From: Pelagibacteraceae bacterium AG-345-F21
GTDB lineage: Bacteria > Pseudomonadota > Alphaproteobacteria > Pelagibacterales > Pelagibacteraceae
Assembly (NCBI GenBank): GCA_003281795.1
Contig: QCAW01000001.1
Span: 79,206-114,148, forward strand
Reading direction: 5' to 3'
DNA length: 34,943 nt
In this document: piece after piece, positions 24,876-33,654 of the stretch
How the letters are laid out: each line of letters opens with the position of its first letter
How positions within the stretch are numbered: position 1 is the first letter of the stretch
The notes under the pieces: model-generated
What the model saw: only the letters and a program-made list of their open reading frames with translations
Database searches by the model: none
What the model was told of the DNA's origin: nothing
Translations under genes and position numbers: made by a program

Positions 24876-25452
24876 ATATATATTAGTAACTTTTGTGTTT
24901 ATTGCTTTGTTTGCTTTTACAAAGGCTGAAAGTAAAGCATTAAGTTTAGGTGACTTAGATGCAAAAATAGTTGTAAAAGTCTTTTCATCTCTTACATGTC
25001 CCCATTGTGCGAGCTTTCATGAAAAAATTTTTCCTGATTTGAAAAAAGAATATATTGATAAAGGATTGGTAGTGTTTGAACACCATAGTTTTCCGCTGGA
25101 TTTAGCAGCTCTAAATGCAGAAATAATTTTAAAGTGTAATTTGGAAAATAATAAAAGTTTTCAATTACTAGGCGAAATTTACAGAAAACAAAATAAATGG
25201 GCTGTTGGATCTGATATAAATGTAATTAACGAATCTATAAAAAAGATTGGTTTAGGTTTTGGCTTAACTAAAATTAATATGGAAAAATGTCTAAATAACG
25301 AAAAATTACAAGATCAAATTTTAAATGAAAGAATTGAAGCTCAAAAAAAATATAAAATCCAGTCAACTCCTACAATTTATATTAATGAAAAACAGTATAA
25401 AGGTACTCATGAATATGAGTTGTTTAAGAAAGAAATACAAAAATTACTTTAA
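24859..25452 (+). CDS. DsbA-family periplasmic thiol oxidoreductase
   Basis: A 197-residue thioredoxin-fold protein with an N-terminal signal peptide (basic start, hydrophobic ILVTFVFIALFAF, to about residue 24). The active site is SLTCPHCASFH with C47 and C50, and the cis-proline lies in IQSTPTIYINEKQY near residue 174. The CPHC pair is that of DsbA/DsbG-type proteins. It may form disulfides in exported proteins; a DsbB partner is not in the window. It is fixed between the dciA-like gene and smc, with smc starting on the base after its stop. Confidence 0.88.
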   Translation: MKEKSKYILVTFVFIALFAFTKAESKALSLGDLDAKIVVKVFSSLTCPHCASFHEKIFPDLKKEYIDKGLVVFEHHSFPLDLAALNAEIILKCNLENNKSFQLLGEIYRKQNKWAVGSDINVINESIKKIGLGFGLTKINMEKCLNNEKLQDQILNERIEAQKKYKIQSTPTIYINEKQYKGTHEYELFKKEIQKLL

Positions 25453-27897
25453 ATGAAATTTAAAAAATTAGAGATTATTGGCTTCAAGTCGTTTTCTGAG
25501 AAAACGAATTTTTTAATTGAGGATGGTTTAACAGGAATAGTTGGTCCTAATGGTTGTGGTAAATCCAATATAGTTGAGTCCCTAAGATGGTGTATGGGAG
25601 AAAACTCTGCCAAAAGCATGCGTGGATCTGGAATGGAAGATGTAATTTTTTCTGGGACTTCTAATCGACCTTCTAAAAATATTTCTGAAGTAACAATATC
25701 AATGGATAATAAAAGTAAAAATGGCCCTTCTCAATATAATGAAATTGAAGAATTATTAATAAAAAGAAAAATTGAGAAAGACAAAGGATCAAAATATTAT
25801 ATTAATGATAAAGAAGTAAGAGCACGAGATGTTCAAACTTTTTTTGCGGATCTTTCAACTGGAGCACATTCGCCTTCTCTTATCAGCCAAGGAAAAATTG
25901 GTCAGCTAGTAACTTCAAAGCCTATAGAAAGAAGATCAATACTTGAAGAAGCTGCAGGTATATCTGGAATACACGCAAGAAGACAAGAAGCTGAAACTAG
26001 ACTAAATGCTGCTGAAAATAATTTAAAAAGAGCAGATGAACTAAAAAAACAACAACAGAAACAATTAGATAATTTAAAGAAACAAGCAGAAGAAGCGACG
26101 AGATATAAAGAAATATCAAAGGAAATAAAAAGAATTGAAGCGGGATTGTACTATTTGAAAATACAAGAAATTGAAAAAGAAAAGAAACAAATTTCGGAAA
26201 AACTCAGCGAACTAGATGATGAAATTAGTGCAGTAAATATTGATATGAACCATAATAATACACTTTTGGATGAAGAAAATAAAAAACTATCTCCTTTAAG
26301 AGATAAAAAAATGGAAAGCGCTGCAAAACTTCAAAAATTAAATTTAGAAATGACAAATCTTGATGAAGAAGAGACAAGAGTAAAATCTTTACAAATAAAA
26401 TTAGAAAAATCTAATAACATTATCGACTCTGACTTAGAACGTGAAAAAAGTATTTTTTTGGACGCAGGCATAAATGACAAAAGAATTTTAAAAGAAAAAG
26501 AAGAATTATTAAAAACAGAAAATGAATTGCTTGAAGTTGAAAACGTTTCTTATAAAGAATTAGCTTCTTCAAAGGAGAGTTTAAAAAATTTACAGTCTCA
26601 ACTAAATAATTTATTAGATAAAATTGAAAATTATATTGACCAAGATAAAAAGTTAACTAAAGATATTTTTAGAGAATTGAAAGAGCTAGTAAACAAAATC
26701 ACTTTATCTCAAGAAAAATACGCGGAAAAATACGGAAAAAATAAATCTATTCAAAGCGATTCTATTAAAAGAAAAGAAAGAATTAAAAATATTGATATTG
26801 AGCTTGAAAATTGGAGAAATTTAAAATCGAATTCAGAAAAGATGATTTCTGAACTAAATGAAAGAAAAAATAAAATTCAAATTGAGATAGATGAAAATAA
26901 AAAAAACCCAGAAAAGATAGCAATATTGAAAGGTCAGAATTTACAAAATTTAGAAAATACAAAAAAAAGAAATTCAGAAATAGAGCAAGAATTGCTTGAC
27001 TCAGAAAAAAAATACGATCTAATAAATAATAACCTCAAAGAGATACAAATTAAAATTTCAGATCTTAAAGAAAATAAAGCCAGAAACGAAGCAACAATAG
27101 ATGGAATTAATAATAGGAAAAAAGATTTATTATACTCAGTAAAAAATGAATTAAATATTGAGAATGAGACGGCAATATTGGCTCAATCAGACCTAGTTGA
27201 TTTAACACAAGAAAATTATCCTATAATTGAAGACCAGACTTTAAAAGTTGAAAAAGTAAAAAAGAAAAGAGAGTCTTTGGGGTCAGTAAATTTACGAGCG
27301 GATGAAGAGACAAAAAAATACGAGGTTGAAATTAAAAAAATGGAAGATGATAGAGCTGATCTATATTCTGCAATTGTAAAATTAAAAGCTAGTATTAATG
27401 AATTAAATCAAAAAGGAAGAGAGCGCCTGCTAGAAGCTTTCACAAAAGTTAACAGAAAATTTAATGAAGTTTACACTAAGCTTTTTAGTGGAGGTACTGC
27501 AAAAATTGAATTGGTAGACTCTGATGATCCTTTGGAAGCTGGTTTAGAAATGTTTGTTTCACCTCCAGGAAAGCGACTCCAATCAATCACATTGTTGTCC
27601 GGAGGAGAGCAAGCGTTAACGGCTTTATCTTTAATATTTGCAGTTTTTTTAGTCAATCCTTCTCCAATTTGTGTTTTAGATGAAGTAGACGCTCCCTTGG
27701 ATGATGCTAATGTAACTAGATTTTGTTCTCTTTTAGATGAGTTAACTAAAATAACTAACACAAAATTTATTATTATTACTCACCATGCATTAACTATGTC
27801 TAGAATGCACAGATTGTATGGGGTGACGATGGCAGAACAGGGAGTAAGTCAACTGGTTTCTGTAGATTTACAAAAAGCTGAAGAACTTGTAGCTTAA
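25453..27897 (+). CDS. smc: chromosome segregation protein SMC, short form without visible hinge
   Basis: ATPase of the condensin type. At 814 residues it is far below the usual 1100-1200. The N-terminal head is complete: Walker A GPNGCGKSN (31-39) and SLISQGKIGQL (142-152, Q-loop region). So is the C-terminal head: signature LLSGGEQAL (714-722), Walker B ICVLDEVDAPLDD (739-751) and the His switch FIIITHHAL (772-780). Residues 175-650 are highly charged coiled coil with few glycines, and no globular hinge or CxxC zinc hook is seen. ALGSVNLRADEE-like SLGSVNLRADEE (608-619) marks the return to the C-terminal head. The gene is one open frame, with no sign of a frameshift. atpZ begins eight bases later. 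Confidence 0.93.
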   Translation: MKFKKLEIIGFKSFSEKTNFLIEDGLTGIVGPNGCGKSNIVESLRWCMGENSAKSMRGSGMEDVIFSGTSNRPSKNISEVTISMDNKSKNGPSQYNEIEELLIKRKIEKDKGSKYYINDKEVRARDVQTFFADLSTGAHSPSLISQGKIGQLVTSKPIERRSILEEAAGISGIHARRQEAETRLNAAENNLKRADELKKQQQKQLDNLKKQAEEATRYKEISKEIKRIEAGLYYLKIQEIEKEKKQISEKLSELDDEISAVNIDMNHNNTLLDEENKKLSPLRDKKMESAAKLQKLNLEMTNLDEEETRVKSLQIKLEKSNNIIDSDLEREKSIFLDAGINDKRILKEKEELLKTENELLEVENVSYKELASSKESLKNLQSQLNNLLDKIENYIDQDKKLTKDIFRELKELVNKITLSQEKYAEKYGKNKSIQSDSIKRKERIKNIDIELENWRNLKSNSEKMISELNERKNKIQIEIDENKKNPEKIAILKGQNLQNLENTKKRNSEIEQELLDSEKKYDLINNNLKEIQIKISDLKENKARNEATIDGINNRKKDLLYSVKNELNIENETAILAQSDLVDLTQENYPIIEDQTLKVEKVKKKRESLGSVNLRADEETKKYEVEIKKMEDDRADLYSAIVKLKASINELNQKGRERLLEAFTKVNRKFNEVYTKLFSGGTAKIELVDSDDPLEAGLEMFVSPPGKRLQSITLLSGGEQALTALSLIFAVFLVNPSPICVLDEVDAPLDDANVTRFCSLLDELTKITNTKFIIITHHALTMSRMHRLYGVTMAEQGVSQLVSVDLQKAEELVA

Positions 27898-27905
27898 AAC
27901 TGTAA

Positions 27906-28190
27906 ATGGAAAACAAAGAAGATTTTAAAACTCGCCTTAAGATTGCAAAATCTAAAATAAATAAGCACCTTACTTCTGAAAGCGAAAAAAAAGGCTCTTT
28001 TATGGGTAGTGCTTTCAAATTAGGCTCTGAATTAGTTGCTGCAGTGGGAGTTGGGACAATAATTGGGTTTATTTTAGATAGTTGGTTTGGTACTAAACCA
28101 TGGTTGATAATTATTTTCTTTTTTTTAGGGGCAGCTGCTGGAATACTAAACGTTATCAAGACAGCTAACCAGATGCAAAAAGAAGATTAA
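27906..28190 (+). CDS. atpI: ATP synthase F0 assembly protein AtpI/AtpZ
   Basis: A 94-residue membrane protein with two helices (about 38-58 and 66-84). The first carries ELVAAVGVGTIIGFILDSWF and the second LIIIFFFLGAAAGILNVI, the alphaproteobacterial AtpI/AtpZ pattern. Family members help assemble the c-ring or supply magnesium, and lie first in the atp operon. It starts eight bases after smc and 18 before atpB. Its N-terminal 35 residues are charged and cytoplasmic by prediction. Confidence 0.88.
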   Translation: MENKEDFKTRLKIAKSKINKHLTSESEKKGSFMGSAFKLGSELVAAVGVGTIIGFILDSWFGTKPWLIIIFFFLGAAAGILNVIKTANQMQKED

Positions 28191-28208
28191 ACTTAAATTG
28201 AGAACTTT

Positions 28209-28943
28209 ATGGCTAATAACCCGATGCAACAATTTACGGTTCACAAAATCGGACCTGAAATAAAAATTGCAGGAATAGATCTATCCTTTACTAATGCCAG
28301 TTTGTTTATGGTCATAAGTGCCGTGTTAATTTCTTTTTTTTTATTTTTAGGTACAAGAGAAAAAAAAATAATACCTGATAAAATACAATTAATAACTGAA
28401 ATGCTTTATAATTTTGTTGCAAAAATGATAAGTGATACTGCTGGCTCTAAAGCTAAGCCATATTTTCCTTTTATATTTAGTTTGTTTATGTTTGTTCTAT
28501 TGTGCAATATGGTAGGTATGCTTCCTTATTCTTTTACAGTAACTAGCCACATAATAGTTACTTTAATCATGGCTTTATTTATTTTTGTTGCAGTTACTAT
28601 TATTGGTTTTGTCAAACATGGATTTAAATATCTTAGCATTTTTGTACCTAGTGGTGTACCTGCTATTCTTTTGCCTTTAATAACAGTAATTGAGATAATT
28701 TCTTATTTAAGTCGTCCTGTTAGTCTATCAGTGAGATTATTTGCTAACATGATGGCGGGTCATACTATGTTAAAAGTTTTTGGAGGATTTGTAGTGAGTT
28801 TAGGAATATTAGGTGGGTGGTTACCACTTAGTTTTTCAGTAGCATTAACAGGTTTGGAAATTCTGGTAGCGTTTTTACAAGCATATGTTTTTGCAATATT
28901 AACCTGCATCTATTTAAATGATGCATTAAATTTACATCATTAA
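28209..28943 (+). CDS. atpB: ATP synthase F0 subunit a
   Basis: Stator channel that conducts protons to and from the c-ring. At 244 residues with five to six helices it is the usual alphaproteobacterial size. The essential arginine is R176 in SLSVRLFANMMAGH, preceded by EIISYLSRP. The last helix has LEILVAFLQAYVFAILTCIYL with its conserved Glu and Gln. It is second in the F0 cluster, 18 bases from atpE. The F1 genes (atpHAGDC) are not in this window, as is common in alphaproteobacteria, where F0 and F1 lie apart. Confidence 0.97.
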   Translation: MANNPMQQFTVHKIGPEIKIAGIDLSFTNASLFMVISAVLISFFLFLGTREKKIIPDKIQLITEMLYNFVAKMISDTAGSKAKPYFPFIFSLFMFVLLCNMVGMLPYSFTVTSHIIVTLIMALFIFVAVTIIGFVKHGFKYLSIFVPSGVPAILLPLITVIEIISYLSRPVSLSVRLFANMMAGHTMLKVFGGFVVSLGILGGWLPLSFSVALTGLEILVAFLQAYVFAILTCIYLNDALNLHH

Positions 28944-28949
28944 CTAAAG

Positions 28950-28956
28950 AAGGAGG
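28950..28956 (+). promoter_or_regulatory. strong ribosome-binding site of atpE
   Basis: AAGGAGG lies five bases before the atpE ATG at 28962. It is the closest match to the anti-Shine-Dalgarno consensus noticed at any start in the window, where most genes show little or none. This fits the need for many c subunits per complex. Confidence 0.75.
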
Positions 28957-28961
28957 AAACA

Positions 28962-29189
28962 ATGGAGTTAGAAGCGGCAAAAATGATTGGAGCAGGTCTT
29001 GCTGCAATCGCGTTAGCGGGAGCTGGAGTAGGTATCGGAATAATTTTTGGTAACTACCTGTCTGGAGCTATGAGAAATCCGTCTGCAGCTCAAAAACAAT
29101 TCCCTAATTTACTTTTGGGATTTGCTTTAGCAGAAGCAACAGGATTATTTGGATTAGTAGTAGCTTTAATTATTTTATTTGCGTTTTAA
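28962..29189 (+). CDS. atpE: ATP synthase F0 subunit c
   Basis: A 75-residue two-helix hairpin forming the rotor ring. The first helix is Gly/Ala-rich (AGAGVGIGIIFGNYLSGA), the polar loop is RNPSAAQKQ (38-46), and the ion-binding carboxylate is E58 in ALAEATGLFGL. The place equivalent to the sodium-coordinating Gln of helix 1 is hydrophobic (GVGIGI), so a proton rather than sodium ring is expected from known sodium-binding patterns. It is preceded by a strong AAGGAGG site, which fits high expression. Confidence 0.97.
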   Translation: MELEAAKMIGAGLAAIALAGAGVGIGIIFGNYLSGAMRNPSAAQKQFPNLLLGFALAEATGLFGLVVALIILFAF

Positions 29190-29201
29190 TTTAAAATTTA
29201 A

Positions 29202-29777
29202 ATGAAAAGGTACTTAAGTTTAATAATTGGATTTTTTGTTATAAAAACAAATTTGTTTGCAGCTGAGGCTGGTATGCCTCAGCTGGATCCAACATATTGG
29301 GCTTCCCAAGCATTCTGGCTTATTTTAGTTTTTGCAATTTTGTACCTCTCGATATCAAAACTTTATCTTCCAAAAATAAAAGGTAATCTTGATGATAGAG
29401 AAAATAAAATTAAGGAGGACTTAGATAATGCTAATAAATTTAAAGAAAATTCAGAAGCAAAGATAAAAGAGTATGCAACTATTTTAGAAAATGCAAAAAG
29501 GGAAGTTGCTAAGATTCACCTAGAGTCAAAAAATAATTTAAATAAAGATATTCAATCCAAAAAACAAGTAATGGAAAAAGAAATTGAAAGAGAAATTTTC
29601 AAAGCTCAAAAAGAAATAATAGAACTAAAAAAGAGTTCGATTGCTTCAATTCAAAATATTTCAATAAATGTTGCTTCAAATATTATTGAAGATATATCTG
29701 GTGATAAATTAAATGAAAGCAGTATCAAAGCTACAGTAGATGAAGTTTCAAAAAAAAATATGGGTAAATATTTATGA
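29202..29777 (+). CDS. atpF2: ATP synthase F0 subunit b' (first of two b-type genes)
   Basis: Peripheral stalk subunit. The 191-residue protein has an N-terminal extension, a membrane helix at about 33-52 (AFWLILVFAILYLSISKLYL) and the PKIKGNLDDRENKIKEDLDN start of a long coiled coil. Alphaproteobacteria and phototrophs have paired b and b' subunits; the first gene with the signal-like N-terminus is b'. FFVIKTNLFAAEAG looks like a cleavable or second membrane segment. Its stop overlaps the next gene (ATGA). Confidence 0.9.
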   Translation: MKRYLSLIIGFFVIKTNLFAAEAGMPQLDPTYWASQAFWLILVFAILYLSISKLYLPKIKGNLDDRENKIKEDLDNANKFKENSEAKIKEYATILENAKREVAKIHLESKNNLNKDIQSKKQVMEKEIEREIFKAQKEIIELKKSSIASIQNISINVASNIIEDISGDKLNESSIKATVDEVSKKNMGKYL

Positions 29778-30271
29778 CAATAGATGCAACATTTTGGGTA
29801 ACCGTTTCTTTTTTTATGTTCCTCGGTATTTTAATCTATTTTAAAATACCCCAGAAAATTAAAACTGTACTTGAAGAAAATATTTTAAATATAAAGAATC
29901 AAATTAACGAAGCTGAGAAACTAAAAGAAGAAGCTAAAAATATTTTAACTGAGAATGAAAAAAAAATTAGTAATTCTAAATCTGAAGTAAAAAAAATGTT
30001 GGATAAAGCCGTTGAAGAAACTGAAAAAAATGTAATTAAGGTTAATAAAGAATTTCACAATTTGATGGAAAATAGAAAAAAACACACGGAAGAAAGAATT
30101 AAACAAATTAAAAATAAAGCAATCAAAGATATTAAAAATACTTCAGTTAAAATAGCCATAGAGTCAGTTGAAAAACTAATAAATAATTCTCTTGATAAAA
30201 GCAAATTAGACAAAATTTACCTTTCCAGTATCGAAGAAACAAAATTAGCACTTAAGAAAAAATCCAGTTAG
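29774..30271 (+). CDS. atpF: ATP synthase F0 subunit b
   Basis: The second b-type stalk subunit, 165 residues. It begins with TFWVTVSFFMFLGILIYF, a single membrane helix with the usual W near its start, then KIPQKIKTVLEENILNIKNQ and a long, Lys/Glu-rich coiled coil. The C-terminal AIESVEKLINNSLDKSKLD matches the end that contacts subunit delta. It overlaps b' by four bases. crtI starts 17 bases after its stop, with no visible terminator between them. Confidence 0.92.
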   Translation: MTIDATFWVTVSFFMFLGILIYFKIPQKIKTVLEENILNIKNQINEAEKLKEEAKNILTENEKKISNSKSEVKKMLDKAVEETEKNVIKVNKEFHNLMENRKKHTEERIKQIKNKAIKDIKNTSVKIAIESVEKLINNSLDKSKLDKIYLSSIEETKLALKKKSS

Positions 30272-30288
30272 TATAGGCCATATATAAA

Positions 30289-31758
30289 ATGGCAAAAAAA
30301 ATAATAGTTATAGGCTCAGGCTTTGGTGGTTTAGCTGCCTCATTGAGATTAAAAGCTAAAGGTTATGAAGTGACTTTAGTTGAAAGGCATCCGGATTTAG
30401 GAGGTAGAGCAAGAGTTTTTAAGAAGGGGGATTTTATTTACGACGGGGGTCCAACCGTTATTACCGCTCCATATCTTTTAGAAGAATTGTTTAATTTATT
30501 TAATAAAAAAATGTCTGACTATGTTGAAATAGTTCCTTTGGATTTATGGTATCGATTCGTATTTAGTGATGGACAAACTTTCGATTACTCTGGTGATAAA
30601 AAATCAATGGAAAATGAAGTAAAAAAATTCTCAGATAAAGATTTAAAAGGTTATAATAATTTAGTTAATTTTACTGAAAAAATTTTTAATAAAGGCTTCA
30701 CTGATTTATCAGATAAACCATTTAACAATTTAATATTTATGCTTAAACAAATACCTTCGTTACTAAGTTTAAAAAGTTATAAGTCAGTTTATAAATTAGT
30801 TTCAAATTATATAACAAACGAAAAACTAAGAAGAGTTTTTAGTATGCATCCTCTTTTAGTAGGTGGAAATCCTTTTACAACTACTTCAATTTATACTTTA
30901 ATTTTATTCTTAGAAAAAAAATGGGGTATTCATTATTCAATGGGAGGTACTGGTAGCGTTGTAAAGGCATTGGAAAAATTAATGAAAGAACAAAATATAC
31001 AAGTTATCAAAAACGCTGAAGTAACAGAAATTATTTCAAATAGTAATAAGGTTGAAGGAATAAAAATTAATAACTCAAAATTAATGAATTGTGATTATAT
31101 AATTTGTAATTCAGATCCTCCAAATGTTTACCAGAATTTAATTAAATCTAAAAATAATTATAGTTTTTTATTTAAACAAAAGATGAAAAGAATGGACTAC
31201 TCTATGGGTCTATTTGTTTATTATTTTGGATCAAAAAAACAATACAAAGATGTGGCACATCACACAATATATTTTGGAAATTCTTATGAAAATCATTTAA
31301 ATAAAATTTTTGAGAAAAAGATATTATCTAAAGATATTAGTTATTATTTGCATAGACCGTCTGCGACTGACCCAAATATGGCTCCAAATGGTCAGGATGC
31401 ATTTTACGTTTTAGTCCCAGTTCCAAACAATCTATCAAATATAAATTGGTCAAATGAGGGAGAAAAATTTAAAAATTTGGTTTTAGATAAAATGGATAAA
31501 ACAGTATTACCTGGAATTGCAGAAAATGTAGTTAGTGATTTTTATTTAACGCCAGACTACTTTGAGAAAGAATTAGCAACTTTACATGGGTCTGGATTTT
31601 CAATTCAACCAAAGTTTTCCCAGTCTGCATATTTTAGATTTCATAATCAATCAGAAATATTTGAAAATTTATACTTTGTGGGTGCTGGAACACACCCAGG
31701 GGCAGGAATGCCTGGAGTGCTTTCATCTGCAAAAGTTTTAGATAATTTGTTTAAATGA
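30289..31758 (+). CDS. crtI: phytoene desaturase
   Basis: FAD enzyme that introduces four double bonds into phytoene to give lycopene. The 489-residue protein has the N-terminal fold IIVIGSGFGGLAASLRL (5-21), VERHPDLGGRARVF and YDGGPTVITAP, and the C-terminal CrtI signature VGAGTHPGAGMPGVLSSAKV. MHPLLVGGNPFTTTSIY is the typical central segment. It is the first carotenoid gene here and lies 17 bases behind the F0 genes. The short repeat GCCAT/ATGGC (30277-30281 and 30289-30293) flanks its start codon. No separate promoter is evident. Confidence 0.95.
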   Translation: MAKKIIVIGSGFGGLAASLRLKAKGYEVTLVERHPDLGGRARVFKKGDFIYDGGPTVITAPYLLEELFNLFNKKMSDYVEIVPLDLWYRFVFSDGQTFDYSGDKKSMENEVKKFSDKDLKGYNNLVNFTEKIFNKGFTDLSDKPFNNLIFMLKQIPSLLSLKSYKSVYKLVSNYITNEKLRRVFSMHPLLVGGNPFTTTSIYTLILFLEKKWGIHYSMGGTGSVVKALEKLMKEQNIQVIKNAEVTEIISNSNKVEGIKINNSKLMNCDYIICNSDPPNVYQNLIKSKNNYSFLFKQKMKRMDYSMGLFVYYFGSKKQYKDVAHHTIYFGNSYENHLNKIFEKKILSKDISYYLHRPSATDPNMAPNGQDAFYVLVPVPNNLSNINWSNEGEKFKNLVLDKMDKTVLPGIAENVVSDFYLTPDYFEKELATLHGSGFSIQPKFSQSAYFRFHNQSEIFENLYFVGAGTHPGAGMPGVLSSAKVLDNLFK

Positions 31759-32600
31759 AAAATTTACTTAAAAAACATGCAAAATCTTTTTACTGGGCTA
31801 GTTTTTTCTTACCAAAGATAGTCATTAAAAAATCTACATCTTTATATAATTTTTGCAGAACTATCGATGATATTGCAGATGAAAGTAATGAATTAAAAAT
31901 TAAAAAGGAAAAATTTTCAAGATTTAAAAGAGATTTTTTAAAAAAAAATAAGGAAAATTCAACAATTAGCGAAATGTGGTCAGTAATAAGTAGTGAAAAT
32001 ATCTCTGAGAAAATCGTATTAGATTTATTTGATGGTGTGGAGTCTGATTTGCAAACTAAAGTTAATCTTAATTCTAAGAAGGATTTATTGCTCTATTCTT
32101 ATAGAGTTGCAGGAACCGTAGGTTTAATGATGTCTAAAATACTGCATGTCAAAGATAGAGAGGCTTTAAAAGGTGCAATAGATTTAGGAATAGCAATGCA
32201 GCTTACAAATATAGCTAGAGATGTGATTGAAGATAAAAAAAGTAATCGTAAATATATAGAATCAAAATTTTCTTCTATTAAAGAAACAATAAATTACTCT
32301 GAAATATTCTATGAAAAATCTTTTAATTCTATAAGCAAAATACCTTTGAGGTCTAGATTTTCAGTTATTGTAGCTAGAAGGGTTTATAGAAAGATTGGTG
32401 ACTATATTCTTAAACAGAAAAATATAGAAAACTATTATAAAGCTGGAAAAATATATGTACCTTTATTTGGTAAAATAAATCAAACTTTCCTATCAATATA
32501 TGATTTTTTTAAATTATTATTTGTTAAGAACATTAATTACGATAATTATGAAAATCATAATATCTTAGCACAGGAGATAAATTTTAATGAAAGAATTTGA
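31755..32600 (+). CDS. crtB: phytoene synthase
   Basis: Condenses two geranylgeranyl diphosphates head-to-head to phytoene. At 281 residues it is slightly short. The two Asp-rich magnesium sites are visible: FCRTIDDIADE near residues 33-43 and LTNIARDVIEDKKSNRKYI near 150-168. HAKSFYWASFFLP at the start is the family N-terminus, and YSYRVAGTVGLMMS is conserved. It overlaps crtI by four bases (ATGA) and crtY by 14. No geranylgeranyl diphosphate synthase (crtE) is next to it, so that enzyme must be encoded elsewhere. Confidence 0.94.
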   Translation: MKNLLKKHAKSFYWASFFLPKIVIKKSTSLYNFCRTIDDIADESNELKIKKEKFSRFKRDFLKKNKENSTISEMWSVISSENISEKIVLDLFDGVESDLQTKVNLNSKKDLLLYSYRVAGTVGLMMSKILHVKDREALKGAIDLGIAMQLTNIARDVIEDKKSNRKYIESKFSSIKETINYSEIFYEKSFNSISKIPLRSRFSVIVARRVYRKIGDYILKQKNIENYYKAGKIYVPLFGKINQTFLSIYDFFKLLFVKNINYDNYENHNILAQEINFNERI

Positions 32601-33654
32601 TTACGTAATAATTGGAGGTGGATGCGCTGGTTTATCTTTAGCTTATGAACTAGAGATTGGTAATAAACTTAATGACAAAACCTTAGCAATTATTGAACTT
32701 CGAGAAGAGTACAAGAGAGATAAAACGTGGTCTTTTTGGAAAATGTTTGATCATAACTTTGAAGACTGCGTAATCAAAAGTTGGAATAATTTTACAATTA
32801 ACACCTCGGAAAGTTCTTGTGAGTTAAAAAATAAAAAATTTCCATACCAAAGTATCGATAGTGGAAAATTTTACGAGAAAATTAATTCTAAACTTTATAA
32901 AAATCCTAATATAAAATTTTTCAAAAATTTGAGAGAGATCAATTCAGAAAATTCAATAGTCTTTAATAGTGTATTTATGGAAAAGCCAGATAAATCAGAG
33001 TTTTGGCAACATTTTCAAGGCATTGAAATCGAAACATCAAAAAATATTTTCGATGACGAAATTTTTAATCTAATGGATTTCCATTGTGATCAGAGAAATG
33101 ACGTTCATTTTTTTTATACACTGCCTTTTAATAAAAATAGAGCTCTAATAGAAACAACTTGGATATCAAATTTAGAAGATCAAAGTCTTATGGATTATAA
33201 TTTACAATTAGAAAATTACATTAAAAATAATTTAGGCATCAAAAATTATAAAATTAATTTCACAGAAAAAGGGGCTATACCTCTTTTTTATCCTACAGTA
33301 AAAAATGATGGTAGAAATATAAATATTGGATCTGCTGGAGGTATGACTAGACTAAGCACAGGATATACTTTTTTAAATATTCAAGAGCATAGTAAATATA
33401 TTGTAAAAAATATTGATCAAATTGAAAAAATAAAGATGTTCAATCTAGGAAGAAAATACCAGTTTTTAGATAAAGTATTCTTAAATGTTTTAAAAAAACA
33501 TCCAGAAAAAATGCCAAAAATATTCTACAATATGTTCAAAGCATCTTCGAATACTGTTATTAAATTTTTATCGAACAAGAGTAATATTTTTGAAGATATA
33601 AATATTATAAGCAAAATGCCTAAATTAATCTTCATAAGAGCATTATTTAATTAA
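32587..33654 (+). CDS. crtY: lycopene beta-cyclase
   Basis: Closes both ends of lycopene to give beta-carotene. The 355-residue protein has the dinucleotide site YVIIGGGCAGLSLAYEL near the start, followed by the cyclase motif RDKTWSFW (residues about 44-51). Later it shows RALIETTWIS and GAIPLFYPT, then IGSAGGMTRLSTGYTF. It is somewhat shorter than typical CrtY (about 380). It overlaps crtB by 14 bases. The last base of its TAA stop is the first base of an ATG (33654) that appears to be the ancestral start of blh. Confidence 0.92.
   Translation: MKEFDYVIIGGGCAGLSLAYELEIGNKLNDKTLAIIELREEYKRDKTWSFWKMFDHNFEDCVIKSWNNFTINTSESSCELKNKKFPYQSIDSGKFYEKINSKLYKNPNIKFFKNLREINSENSIVFNSVFMEKPDKSEFWQHFQGIEIETSKNIFDDEIFNLMDFHCDQRNDVHFFYTLPFNKNRALIETTWISNLEDQSLMDYNLQLENYIKNNLGIKNYKINFTEKGAIPLFYPTVKNDGRNINIGSAGGMTRLSTGYTFLNIQEHSKYIVKNIDQIEKIKMFNLGRKYQFLDKVFLNVLKKHPEKMPKIFYNMFKASSNTVIKFLSNKSNIFEDINIISKMPKLIFIRALFN

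Noticed and set aside
25453-27897. smc interpreted as a truncated pseudogene or two split genes
   Set aside because: One continuous frame carries both complete ATPase heads in the right order; only the middle is short.
27471-28159. Two minus-strand open frames opposite the smc 3' end and atpI
   Set aside because: Both lie antisense to clearly conserved coding sequence and show no recognisable domain; long antisense frames there reflect the codon use of the real genes.
28962-29189. Sodium-specific c subunit
   Set aside because: The helix-1 position that holds Gln in known sodium-binding rings is hydrophobic here, and the E58 surroundings fit the proton type.
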